The translations under genes and the position numbers were made by a program. This document shows positions 9,884-17,992 of a stretch of 64,000 nucleotides of DNA, in pieces; position 1 is the stretch's first letter, and every line of letters begins with the position of its first letter. Below the pieces are notes generated by a model that worked only from the letters and a program-made list of their open reading frames with translations, did no database searches and was not told where the DNA came from. The DNA comes from Leptonema illini DSM 21528 (lineage in GTDB: Bacteria; Spirochaetota; Leptospiria; Leptospirales; Leptonemataceae): the NCBI RefSeq assembly GCF_000243335.1, contig NZ_JH597773.1, positions 3,280,156 through 3,344,155 of the forward strand. Direction: 5' to 3'.

Positions 9884-11593
9884 ATGAAATCGCTCACCCT
9901 CAGAACCAGGTTTATCCTCGGATTCCTCACATCCGGTCTTTTCATCATTATCCCTTCGGGCTCGCTCGCTCTCTGGACCGTGCGCGACTTCGCGCAGACC
10001 GAGAATCGTCGTGAGCTGATGGTGCTTGCGCGGCTGGGGGCCTCAGCTCTCGACGGTGACGCTCATTCGCTGATTGCGCCAGGAGACGAAGAGACGGAGC
10101 GGTATCGCAGTATGGTGCAGACTCTGCGCCGCTATCAGAGCCAGTCAGGCCTTGCATATTTTTATACCTATGTTCCGCATGAAAGCGATCCGACGAAGGT
10201 GCGCTTTGTGCTGGATTCTGACTCCGAAGATCCGGCGGCGATCGGTGAAGAATACGAAGCGACTCCCGAGATGCTTGAGGCCCTGAAAGGAGTGGAGGCG
10301 GCGAGTGAAGATCCGTTTACCGATCGCTGGGGAACGTTCGTTACGGGAGCGGCGCCCATACGCGATTCGTCGGGTAAAGTCGTCGCCGCCGTCGGAGCCG
10401 ATCTACCCTATGAGACGGTGAGGCGCATCCAGATAACGATGATCGTCCTTGTCGGCGGAGCGTGTGCCGTGGCGCTTCTCTGTTCTGTCGGATTCGCCGT
10501 GATCGCTTCGCGCACAGTGATGAAGCCCGTGCATGACACGGTGCTTCGCATGGATGCCATTGCAAAGAACTCGGGCGATCTCACGATCCGCATGCCCGTG
10601 AATACGAACGATGAGATGGGCGATCTGGCTCGCAAGACAAACGAGCTCATCGCTAACGTTGCCTCGATAGTAAAGCTCATTCGATTCACGTCAACGCAGA
10701 TCGGCTCTTCCTCTGAAAAGATGCAGGGGCTTCTTGATGAGGCCGCTTCGGCGACAGAAGTGATCGCCCAGTCGATGGAGGAGCTTACGGCCGAATCGGC
10801 GTCCTCAGACGCCCGGCTGCATGACGGCATGCAGTCGGTGAAAGAGCTATCGCGTTCCGTCGACGTTCTGACGGCCGAGTCCACCGCCATACATCGTCTG
10901 CGAAGCCAGGCCCAGAGCAGCGCCGATGAAGGACTGAAAAGCATCGCAGAGTTAAGCGCGCATACCGACGCCGGAACTAAAATCGGAACGGACGTCGTGC
11001 AAGCCGTCTCAAAACTCGAAACGAAATCTGATGAGATCGTGCGCATCATCGACGTCATCACCGAGATCACAAGCCGTACGAATTTACTTGCGCTGAATGC
11101 AGCCATCGAAGCGGCTCGAGCCGGCGAAGCGGGACGCGGATTTGCCGTCGTCGCCGAAGAGATCGGCAAGCTTGCCGACAGCACGACCGTATCGGCGAAA
11201 GAGATCTCGAATCACATTCAGGAGGTACGCACCTCGACCGATGCCGCGGCCCGGGAACTATCTCATCTTGTCGGAACGATTCGCGAACAGGTCGCCTTTG
11301 TCGATCGATCGCAGGAGTCATTCCGACGCATCGCCGATATCGTTCGAGAGATCGGAGTCAGCCTGGATCGCATGAAAGAGGGTATCGAGCATACGTCGGG
11401 CGTGCGAAACGAAGTGCTTTCCGTCATGGACTCCATCAGTCGTTCGTCAGAGGTGTTTGTCTCGACGATTGAAGAAGTGCAGGCATCGGCGCAGGAGCAG
11501 CATCGTACCGCATCGTCCATACAGGATTCGATGCGAGCGCTGAACGAGCTGTCACAGGAATTAACCGACGTCGTCAAATCGTTTCAAGTCTGA
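9884..11593 (+). CDS. Methyl-accepting chemotaxis protein
   Basis: A 569-residue chemoreceptor. Residues about 10-30 form the first membrane helix. A periplasmic Cache-like sensor domain follows (about 35-175), containing YFYTYVP and RWGTFVTGAAPIRD. A second membrane helix lies near 180-205, then a HAMP segment beginning ASRTVMKPV. The cytoplasmic coiled-coil signalling domain carries the receptor hairpin tip TNLLALNAAIEAARAGEAGR, which binds CheA and CheW. No CheB/CheR tethering pentapeptide is visible at the C-terminus. The ligand is unknown; the neighbours give no clear hint. Confidence 0.95.
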   Translation: MKSLTLRTRFILGFLTSGLFIIIPSGSLALWTVRDFAQTENRRELMVLARLGASALDGDAHSLIAPGDEETERYRSMVQTLRRYQSQSGLAYFYTYVPHESDPTKVRFVLDSDSEDPAAIGEEYEATPEMLEALKGVEAASEDPFTDRWGTFVTGAAPIRDSSGKVVAAVGADLPYETVRRIQITMIVLVGGACAVALLCSVGFAVIASRTVMKPVHDTVLRMDAIAKNSGDLTIRMPVNTNDEMGDLARKTNELIANVASIVKLIRFTSTQIGSSSEKMQGLLDEAASATEVIAQSMEELTAESASSDARLHDGMQSVKELSRSVDVLTAESTAIHRLRSQAQSSADEGLKSIAELSAHTDAGTKIGTDVVQAVSKLETKSDEIVRIIDVITEITSRTNLLALNAAIEAARAGEAGRGFAVVAEEIGKLADSTTVSAKEISNHIQEVRTSTDAAARELSHLVGTIREQVAFVDRSQESFRRIADIVREIGVSLDRMKEGIEHTSGVRNEVLSVMDSISRSSEVFVSTIEEVQASAQEQHRTASSIQDSMRALNELSQELTDVVKSFQV

Positions 11594-11629
11594 CGCTTGC
11601 TTCCCGCATGCACTTCGCGCCACCCTGTA

Positions 11630-12196
11630 TCAGAGAAGCGTTTCGCGCAATTGTTCGGCAAGCTCTACGGCGCTCAGACCGACGGGCAGAGCAAGCAGCA
11701 GCCCGTCGCCGTCGTTAAGAAGATAGTAGAAGCCCGTATGGTCGATGCCGTATCCGACGGCGGCGTTCTCAGATTGTTTATACATGACGCCGAAATCTTT
11801 TGCAAGCCTGTCGATCTGATCACGGTCGCCTGTAAAGGCTCGCAGCTTACGTTCATCGAACTGATCACGATAGGCCGAAAGCGTTTCGGGAGTGTCTCGG
11901 GAGGGGTCAAGGCTTATGAAGACGGGAGTTATACGGTTTCCGTCTCGGCCGAGGATTTTCACCGCCTTCGCCAGTTGCGAGAGGGCGGCCGGACACATAT
12001 CGGGACAGTGCGAATAGCCGAAGAATACGACCTTCGGGCGTTCGATGCTTTTCAGAGCGACGGCGGCGCCCGTTTCATCGACAAGCGACGTCATATTCCA
12101 GGAATGAACGGATCTCTGCGGAGCTGTTTCCTTCTTACATGCGGTGAAGGAAAGCATCGCAAGAGATATCAGTATGATTAAACGGCTACGAACCAT
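11630..12196 (-). CDS. SCO1/SenC-family copper chaperone lipoprotein
   Basis: A 188-residue thioredoxin-fold protein. The signal peptide ends in a lipobox (LSFTAC), so it is probably anchored to a membrane. The copper-binding motif is CPDMC near residue 68, and the distal His is in DHTGFYY near 152; these are the three ligands expected for a SCO copper chaperone. The family delivers copper to cytochrome oxidase CuA sites or related copper enzymes. It is the last gene of a four-gene copper operon and its start overlaps the end of the multicopper oxidase gene by 19 bases, so its client is more likely that oxidase or the cupredoxin fusion than a distant enzyme. Confidence 0.93.
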   Translation of the reverse strand: MVRSRLIILISLAMLSFTACKKETAPQRSVHSWNMTSLVDETGAAVALKSIERPKVVFFGYSHCPDMCPAALSQLAKAVKILGRDGNRITPVFISLDPSRDTPETLSAYRDQFDERKLRAFTGDRDQIDRLAKDFGVMYKQSENAAVGYGIDHTGFYYLLNDGDGLLLALPVGLSAVELAEQLRETLL

Positions 12197-13332
12197 CCCA
12201 TTGCTCCTCTTTCTGCCATGTGAATCTGATGCGGATGAAACATATACCTTCCTTTGTAAGGAAGACGGAATTCGAGAATGGCCCTTTCGGTCTGACCGAG
12301 CGTAATGACGTCGGTATGGTCGTCAGGCTGCAGTTTCGTTCCCGATCTGAAAACGTCGAAGGTCTGCGCATGCAGATGAAACGAAGCGACGGGTTCGTAT
12401 TCGAGCATGTTGACGAGATAAACGCGCACAAGCTCGCCGACGTTAACCCTGATCGGGAATCGATCATAAAATCCGGCCAGCCCGTTCCAGGAATAGATGT
12501 CGTTGCGTCCACGGTTCTGAAGATCGTAACCGCTCAGAATCAGAACGACTTCGTGCGCCGGCGGCCGCCCTCCCGGAGGATCGACGATCATCGTTCCGAA
12601 TAACCCCTTCGCCATGTGAAGAGCAAGCGGAGGGACATGACAGTGATACGGATGAACTCCGACAGGACCGGCCTTGATCGTGTAAAGCGTATCGGTGCCT
12701 CCTGGAATGGATTCCCAGCCGTCCTGATTCGGATCATGCGATCCGTGAAAGTGAACGGAATGCGGCTCGTTCGTCAGGTTGCGCAGACGAATGCGCAGCG
12801 TCTCGCCGGCCGTCGCCCGGATAACGGGGCCCGGAACCCTTCCATTGAAGGTCCAGGCGTTGAACGACGTGCCATGCGCTACGTTAACCGGTCGATTTAT
12901 CGTCCGGACTTCGATATCACGAACTCCGGATTTCGCCCGCGAAAACGGCGGCAGGTAGCGGTCTTCCAGTTTTGCGGAGGCTCCATCATTTGAGGTGCCG
13001 GCAAAAAGCCATTCGCCATGTTCTTCTTTAAGAGGGCGCTCAAAACTCGAAAGGTAGTTGCGGTGAAGCCCCGAAGGCGGGTGTACCATGCTGCCGTAGG
13101 CGTTACCCGTGCGGCGCAGAAGCCCGGTTCCGTTACCCATACCGTCATCGCCTAACGCGAATCCCGAACCTGTCGCCGCCGTCGGATCGGTCGGCGCCGG
13201 GCCGAAGCAGAGCGGACCGCTCTGATCGACCGGAGCTCCGCGCAGGCGGGCGATGAGGGCCGGGATGGAGGCGGTGCCGAGCAGACCGACGCCTCCAAGC
13301 CCGAACCATTTAAGAAAGTCCTTCCGGTTCAT
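12178..13332 (-). CDS. Two-domain multicopper oxidase
   Basis: A 384-residue periplasmic copper oxidase. The N-terminus NRKDFLKWFG is a relaxed twin-arginine (RK) signal followed by a hydrophobic segment. Four His-x-His motifs for the type 2/3 trinuclear centre are present: HFHGSH (near 190), YHCH (near 230), FHLH (near 322) and FHPHQIH (near 365). The type 1 site lies only in domain 1: Cys of HCH, then a His eight residues later, then GLFG, where Leu sits at the usual axial position. Domain 2 has no type 1 Cys. This is the pattern of two-domain laccase-like oxidases, not of NirK, which has HCA at that place. The substrate is unknown. It shares one base with the stop of the preceding gene. 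Confidence 0.88.
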   Translation of the reverse strand: MNRKDFLKWFGLGGVGLLGTASIPALIARLRGAPVDQSGPLCFGPAPTDPTAATGSGFALGDDGMGNGTGLLRRTGNAYGSMVHPPSGLHRNYLSSFERPLKEEHGEWLFAGTSNDGASAKLEDRYLPPFSRAKSGVRDIEVRTINRPVNVAHGTSFNAWTFNGRVPGPVIRATAGETLRIRLRNLTNEPHSVHFHGSHDPNQDGWESIPGGTDTLYTIKAGPVGVHPYHCHVPPLALHMAKGLFGTMIVDPPGGRPPAHEVVLILSGYDLQNRGRNDIYSWNGLAGFYDRFPIRVNVGELVRVYLVNMLEYEPVASFHLHAQTFDVFRSGTKLQPDDHTDVITLGQTERAILEFRLPYKGRYMFHPHQIHMAERGAMGWFVAV

Positions 13333-13643
13333 CAGTAACGGGCGATGCTCGCGACGGCGATGAGAAGCACCATGAGGCCGGTACCGCCGAAAACAAGCAC
13401 GTTGCGGACGAAGGCCGGCAGGCTGCTTTTGCCGGCGACGTGATAGGCAAAGGCGCCGACAAACGGCAATCCGATGATGGCCGCCGTCCAGATCGAGCCC
13501 GTACGGGTATCGACGTCGCTGCGACGCGACAGGTCATACAGAGCCAGCGGAGCCCAGATGGCAAGAAGGATGAACGGCACATAGTAGCCGTAGAAGTTGA
13601 TCAGGATGGTGAAAAAACCGGGAGATGCAATCGTTTCGTTCAT
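13332..13643 (-). CDS. Small three-helix membrane protein (PLDc_N-like)
   Basis: A 103-residue integral membrane protein with about three transmembrane helices (near 12-35, 50-70 and 80-100). The centre IWTAAIIGLPFVGAFAYHV matches the C-terminal tail of the upstream fusion protein (LWTALLVLLPFVGSLAYHL), so the two are homologous. The W-x(8)-PFVG-x(3)-Y pattern resembles the PLDc_N membrane domain found at the N-terminus of cardiolipin synthases, but no phospholipase domain is present. The ATG at 13643 was chosen because a GAGGT ribosome site lies just before it and the upstream part of the open frame overlaps the previous gene. Probably a membrane partner of the copper oxidase. Confidence 0.8.
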   Translation of the reverse strand: MNETIASPGFFTILINFYGYYVPFILLAIWAPLALYDLSRRSDVDTRTGSIWTAAIIGLPFVGAFAYHVAGKSSLPAFVRNVLVFGGTGLMVLLIAVASIARY

Positions 13644-13671
13644 AATAATTACCTCGTTACTGTTGTAAATG

Positions 13672-15615
13672 TCAGAGTACCACAAGCACGGCGGCGATAA
13701 GAAAGACGAGGAAGACCCCGGCTCCTGTGGCCAGCATGCTGCGTCGAATATGTGCGGGAATCGTCGATCCGCCGCGCAGATGATAGGCAAGCGATCCGAC
13801 GAAGGGAAGAAGCACAAGAAGCGCCGTCCACAGCGTGCGTCCGTTCGTACAGTCGCGCTGATGCATGTCGACGAAGGCAAGTGAAGTCCAGGCGGCATAC
13901 ACGGTTAACGGCAGCAGGAAGGCAAAGACGTGATACAGCAGACCGAGCACTCCGTAAGGGAGGACGGGCTGAATCGAACCGGCCGTGGCCAGTCGCGAAG
14001 GTCCGTATTCCTTGATATACTGTTCGGTCAAAGGATGATAGTCGGCATTGTCGACGATGCCCTTATTCTGCTCGAAAACGTTAACAGCCGGCTGAAGGCG
14101 ATCTTTGACCGCACCGGGCATCTCGGGTTGGGCGGGCGGCACGGGTTGTGTTTTATAGTCTCCCGTTTTAGCCAGTCCGACCTTCGCTTCGATCATCATG
14201 GCCAGAGCTCCCATCATCATCGACAGATCGCCTCCGCTGATAACGCGGATCGGAGAGTCGCACGAATTCAGAGCAGACAACCCGTACGGAATCTGCGTGC
14301 GGAACTGGTTCCCCTGATAGCAGTTCCCGGTGCTCACCGGACCGACAAGGGCAAGGTCGGCGCGACCCGAATCCAGTACGATGTTGTCTTTAACGGTATT
14401 ATCATACGACAGCCACAGGTTTTCCTGTAGGTTCGGGATGATCAGCACACCGTTATTCGCGTGGCCGAGAATGAGATTCTTTTCGATATCGTTGCGAATG
14501 CCGCCGGCGATCATGATGCCGTTACCGTACGACGGATACGTGAGCGCTTTAGCTGGAGCGTTGCGGTTGTTGTTCGAGACGATGATGTTGCCGATCAGCG
14601 TCGATTCGCGCTCCGGAGGGAGCAGCTCGCTGTCGAGCGTGTTCGGTCCGGCTCCGACCATGTTGTTCTTGAAGATGTTGTTGATCAGATAAAGATCGCC
14701 TCCGGAGTTCGTTCCCGAATAACCCATGGCGTTATTCTCGCCGATGTTGTTATAGAGGATCGCCCGGCACGGATAACACTGGCCGATATAAAAGGATGAA
14801 TCGGGAGAACCCGAAGCATAAGAATGCTCGAAGATCCCATCTACGGAATCGAAGGCATACAGGCCATAGTCGCCGTTATTGTAGGCCGTCAGATACGATC
14901 CGCGGTAGCCTTTCACGCCCGTCCAGAAGAATCCGTTCAGGGTGGCGTTGCGCGCCGTCATGTTTTCGATGACGACTCCGTCCGCTCCGACGACGAGAAT
15001 ACCGTTGCCGCGAACAAACTCGCCGTCGATGATCGTTTCACTGCGGCTAACTCCGCGAAGAATCAAGCCCGGCGTGGTAACGACGACCTCTTCGCGATAC
15101 ACGCCTTTATCGATAAGAATGAGATCGCCCGGCGATGCGGCGTCGACGGCGTTCTGAATGGTCGGATGCTCTTGCGGAACCTTTCGCGTGCGGCCCGACC
15201 ATTTCTCGGGAGCCGGTTCCGCCTTGCCCGTCACCTCGGCCTTATATTCAACGTCGCCGACGACGATTGTGGCGACCATGCCGAGTTTCCCGTCGGGCGT
15301 GGCATGGAACGAACAATAGTAGGGGAAGACGCCGTCAGCCGGATAGGTGACGCGGGTCTTTGCGCCGCCAAGCATCACCAGATCGCCATATGTCGTTTCT
15401 GTCGACCAGCTCTTGTCGACGGCAATCGCATTGTGAGGATTCAAACCTTTATTGAAGAACTCGATCTGTCCGCCTTTATGAATCCTCGAAAGAGGAGGCG
15501 AAAAGAAGTTGTCCATCATGGTTACGTGAGCAAAGCCTCCGCCTTCGCCCGGGGAGCCGCAGCTCGCCAGAAGAAGGAGAAGCGCTGGAATCGCAGTAAG
15601 CGCTGTTTTTCGCAT
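13672..15615 (-). CDS. Cupredoxin / NosD-like beta-helix / membrane-anchor fusion lipoprotein
   Basis: A 647-residue fusion of three parts. A lipoprotein signal ends in LLLASC. Residues about 25-125 form a plastocyanin-like cupredoxin with a complete type 1 copper site: His in NPHN, Cys in YYC, His in SFH and Met in KLGM. Residues about 140-430 form a right-handed parallel beta-helix (NosD/CASH-like), with many NN and GN turns and starting HPTIQNAVDAASPGD. After a linker, three transmembrane helices at the C-terminus are homologous to the next gene. ATG at 15615 was preferred because GGAG lies six bases upstream. It probably passes electrons to or from the multicopper oxidase encoded two genes on. 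I know of no named system with this architecture. Confidence 0.85.
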   Translation of the reverse strand: MRKTALTAIPALLLLLASCGSPGEGGGFAHVTMMDNFFSPPLSRIHKGGQIEFFNKGLNPHNAIAVDKSWSTETTYGDLVMLGGAKTRVTYPADGVFPYYCSFHATPDGKLGMVATIVVGDVEYKAEVTGKAEPAPEKWSGRTRKVPQEHPTIQNAVDAASPGDLILIDKGVYREEVVVTTPGLILRGVSRSETIIDGEFVRGNGILVVGADGVVIENMTARNATLNGFFWTGVKGYRGSYLTAYNNGDYGLYAFDSVDGIFEHSYASGSPDSSFYIGQCYPCRAILYNNIGENNAMGYSGTNSGGDLYLINNIFKNNMVGAGPNTLDSELLPPERESTLIGNIIVSNNNRNAPAKALTYPSYGNGIMIAGGIRNDIEKNLILGHANNGVLIIPNLQENLWLSYDNTVKDNIVLDSGRADLALVGPVSTGNCYQGNQFRTQIPYGLSALNSCDSPIRVISGGDLSMMMGALAMMIEAKVGLAKTGDYKTQPVPPAQPEMPGAVKDRLQPAVNVFEQNKGIVDNADYHPLTEQYIKEYGPSRLATAGSIQPVLPYGVLGLLYHVFAFLLPLTVYAAWTSLAFVDMHQRDCTNGRTLWTALLVLLPFVGSLAYHLRGGSTIPAHIRRSMLATGAGVFLVFLIAAVLVVL

Positions 15616-15718
15616 ATGTTTCTCCATAATCGGATGCCCTTGAGGCACGTTGCAGACTGGATGGTCTGTGAAGATCAGTCAAGCAGAAAAGGATGAACAT
15701 CTGTTTGTCGATTCCTGC

Positions 15719-15758
15719 GTCGGAGTTCCGACCTGAAGTCTGTCGGAGTTCCGACCTG
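15719..15758 (+). repeat. Two direct copies of the 17-base palindromic element
   Basis: GTCGGAGTTCCGACCTG occurs at 15719-15735 and again at 15742-15758, a period of 23 bases, in the gap upstream of the divergent copper operon and membrane protein gene. Both copies match the one in recD at 3348-3364 exactly. Confidence 0.9.
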
Positions 15759-15850
15759 CATCCGCGGACACAGAGGATGGCCGCCGGAAGGCGTGGTCAA
15801 GAAGAATTTCCTTCCGTGAACGTAAGCAAGCGCCCATCCCCGATTAGAAA

Positions 15851-17368
15851 GTGCTTTCCTCGTGCCCCCGAAGCGACTTCGTGAACCTGATGCAGCGCCT
15901 TTCTTTCGGCAAGTTACCCGATCTTTTTCGGTCAGACTACTTCCTGCCTGTGCTTTTTCTGTTTTTTCTCTTCGTGGCCGGGACATCCCTCTGGAACCGA
16001 CCGTTTGATGAGGTCGGTGACGAGGCCCTGATCGGACTGCAAACCGTCAGAGCGGGTCAGTTTGCTGAGGGAGTCGGGCCTTATTCCAGGGTCGGATTTC
16101 ATCACCCAGGCCCGGTCAGCTTCTATTTCTATGCCGCGGCGGACAGGCTCTTTCCCTTTATTCAGGCACCGGGCCAGCGCTATCGGTTTGTCCAGTTTCT
16201 GTTAAATGCGGCGCTGTTGCTCTGGTTCTTCAGCCTGCTGCGCCGACTGATTCCGGGCCGGTCTGCGCTGCTCTATCTTGCGTTTTTTCTCATCGGCATC
16301 GCCCCCGTGTATCGAGATTTCTGGTTCAGTATCTGGGGACCTCTCGCCCTGATCATCCCCTACATGCTTTTCTTTGTTTCCTATATGGGGCTCAGTCGGG
16401 GGCGGCTTGATCATCTTTTGCCCGGCATGGTTGCCGCCGTCTTTATTCTGCATAACCATGTGAGCGGGATAACGCTGCTTGCTCCTCTTGCACTGGTCGC
16501 CTTCTGGAAGCTGTTTCGGCTGCGTTCGCAGTGGGCGCCGGGTCGCCACAGTCTGATTTCTGTCGGCATCGCCGTACTGGTGCTCCTGACCACATCGATC
16601 CCTCCGCTTGTTGATGAGTTTGCGGGAACGGGGAATCTCTCAAATATATACAGGTACTTTACGGGCCATGGGTCGGCTTCGCGTAAGTTCGACATTGTGC
16701 TTGTATACCTGACAGGCTACTATCTCGATCCTGTCAGGCCGTTGATTACCATGAATCCGATTCTCTGGTTCGGCATTCTAACAGGCCTTCCTTTGCTTGT
16801 CTGGAATCGACTTGATCCGATCTGGAGATCGCTTCATGCCAACCTGATGCTTGTCTTTTTTCTGTCGTTAGTCGCAGCCATGCGCATATCGGGCGATCTG
16901 GTTCCCCATCTTTTCTGGCAGCTTTATCCTTTCGTCGCATTCCATCTGCTTCTTGCAGCCGTCTCCATTGCATCGCTGATAACGATCCGGTTGCCTGAAC
17001 CGAGACTCGTCGTTTTGCAAACCGCTCTCGTTTTGCTTGCCCTTGTGATAACGCTCTATCGGCCGAATCCTCTGCCCGCAGGTCCGACGGGCATCGAGAA
17101 GGTTATGGCAGAGATTCGTTCCTATCCGGGGCCATACCGCCTTGTGTTTCCGCGCGGATCAGCCGATCATGATCGCTGGGTCGAGGCAGCCGGGCTCGCC
17201 CTCAAGATCGTTCGCGAAGGGGGAAGCTACTGCGTTGATGAAGAGTGGAGTTTCATGTTTCCACACGGCTCAACATGCGCTGACGACTTCAGCGGAACCA
17301 CTCTACGACTGACATCGTCGGATTCAGGCGCTCTGATCATCCGACGCGAAGACGGGGCGACTCGATAA
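15851..17368 (+). CDS. Polytopic membrane protein, probable GT-C-type glycosyltransferase
   Basis: About 490-505 residues with roughly ten hydrophobic helices. An early extracytoplasmic loop contains WNRPFDEVGDEALIGLQTV, with acidic residues after the first membrane helix as in GT-C glycosyltransferases that use lipid-linked sugars, followed by GFHHPGPVSFY. The short hydrophilic C-terminal domain has Cys residues (YCVDEEW and STCADDF) that could pair in the periplasm. The start is uncertain: GTG at 15851, GTG at 15881 and ATG at 15890 are possible, with no strong ribosome site. A role in envelope polysaccharide or lipid A decoration is a guess from topology only. The HAD gene follows after 14 bases. 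Confidence 0.65.
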   Translation: MLSSCPRSDFVNLMQRLSFGKLPDLFRSDYFLPVLFLFFLFVAGTSLWNRPFDEVGDEALIGLQTVRAGQFAEGVGPYSRVGFHHPGPVSFYFYAAADRLFPFIQAPGQRYRFVQFLLNAALLLWFFSLLRRLIPGRSALLYLAFFLIGIAPVYRDFWFSIWGPLALIIPYMLFFVSYMGLSRGRLDHLLPGMVAAVFILHNHVSGITLLAPLALVAFWKLFRLRSQWAPGRHSLISVGIAVLVLLTTSIPPLVDEFAGTGNLSNIYRYFTGHGSASRKFDIVLVYLTGYYLDPVRPLITMNPILWFGILTGLPLLVWNRLDPIWRSLHANLMLVFFLSLVAAMRISGDLVPHLFWQLYPFVAFHLLLAAVSIASLITIRLPEPRLVVLQTALVLLALVITLYRPNPLPAGPTGIEKVMAEIRSYPGPYRLVFPRGSADHDRWVEAAGLALKIVREGGSYCVDEEWSFMFPHGSTCADDFSGTTLRLTSSDSGALIIRREDGATR

Positions 17369-17382
17369 GGAAATTATTCTAA

Positions 17383-17985
17383 ATGAAGCGCGGCGTTTTC
17401 TTTGATCTCGGGCGAGTCCTTCTCGACTTTGATCTGATACCCTTCTTTGCCGAGATTGCCCGGCAGACGGAATCCGATCTTGCAACGGTAAGGAGCTCGC
17501 TTGCTAATGCCCGCTGGTTCGATCGCTATGAACGCGGGGAGTTTGATGATGACTCATTTTTCGTCGGCTTGCAGAAAATCACCGGATATGCAGGAGACGA
17601 GCAACAGCTGCGACGTCTGTGGACCGACATATTTACTCCGATTGACAAGAACATCGCACTGATGCATGCCCTGCGTGAGCGTTATCCGATCGGGCTCGTT
17701 TCAAATACGTCTCCGCTTCACATTTCCCATATAGAGCAGCGCTTCGATCTTCTCGCTCATATTTCCGTCCGCGTGCTTTCTTACCAGGTCGGCCTTATGA
17801 AACCCGATCGCCGCATCTTCGAGCATGCTTTAAAGCAGCTTGGCGTTCATGCAGAAGGGTCTGTCTTCATCGACGATCTGGAAGTAAATCTTTCGGGTGC
17901 GAAAGAGCTCGGTATGCACGTAATTCACTATCTACCCGAAGTCGATCTCGAACACGAGTTGGTGAAGCTCGGATTCCCGCTTTAG
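17383..17985 (+). CDS. HAD-superfamily hydrolase (YihX-like phosphatase)
   Basis: A 200-residue cytoplasmic haloacid-dehalogenase-family phosphatase. Motif I is FFDLGRVLLDFD, with the nucleophile Asp in the FDLG context seen in YihX-type sugar phosphatases. Motif II is the Ser/Asn region LVSNTSP (near 107). Motif III Lys is in GLMKPDRRIFE (near 145), and motif IV is FIDDLEVN (near 165). The helical cap lies between residues about 18 and 90. The substrate is not determined. It lies 14 bases after the membrane glycosyltransferase-like gene on the same strand and may be co-transcribed with it. Confidence 0.88.
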   Translation: MKRGVFFDLGRVLLDFDLIPFFAEIARQTESDLATVRSSLANARWFDRYERGEFDDDSFFVGLQKITGYAGDEQQLRRLWTDIFTPIDKNIALMHALRERYPIGLVSNTSPLHISHIEQRFDLLAHISVRVLSYQVGLMKPDRRIFEHALKQLGVHAEGSVFIDDLEVNLSGAKELGMHVIHYLPEVDLEHELVKLGFPL

Positions 17986-17992
17986 CGATCCG

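Noticed and set aside
11597-12181. A 194-residue open frame on the plus strand opposite the SCO1-type gene
   Set aside because: The minus strand encodes the CPDMC copper motif and lipobox; the plus-strand frame shows no family pattern.
12178-13332. Copper nitrite reductase NirK as identity of the multicopper oxidase
   Set aside because: NirK has HCA at the type 1 site and lacks the full set of trinuclear His pairs; here all four His-x-His motifs are present, as in two-domain laccases.
14824-15696. A 290-residue open frame on the plus strand opposite the cupredoxin fusion
   Set aside because: Antisense to a protein with a complete copper site; no recognisable features of its own.
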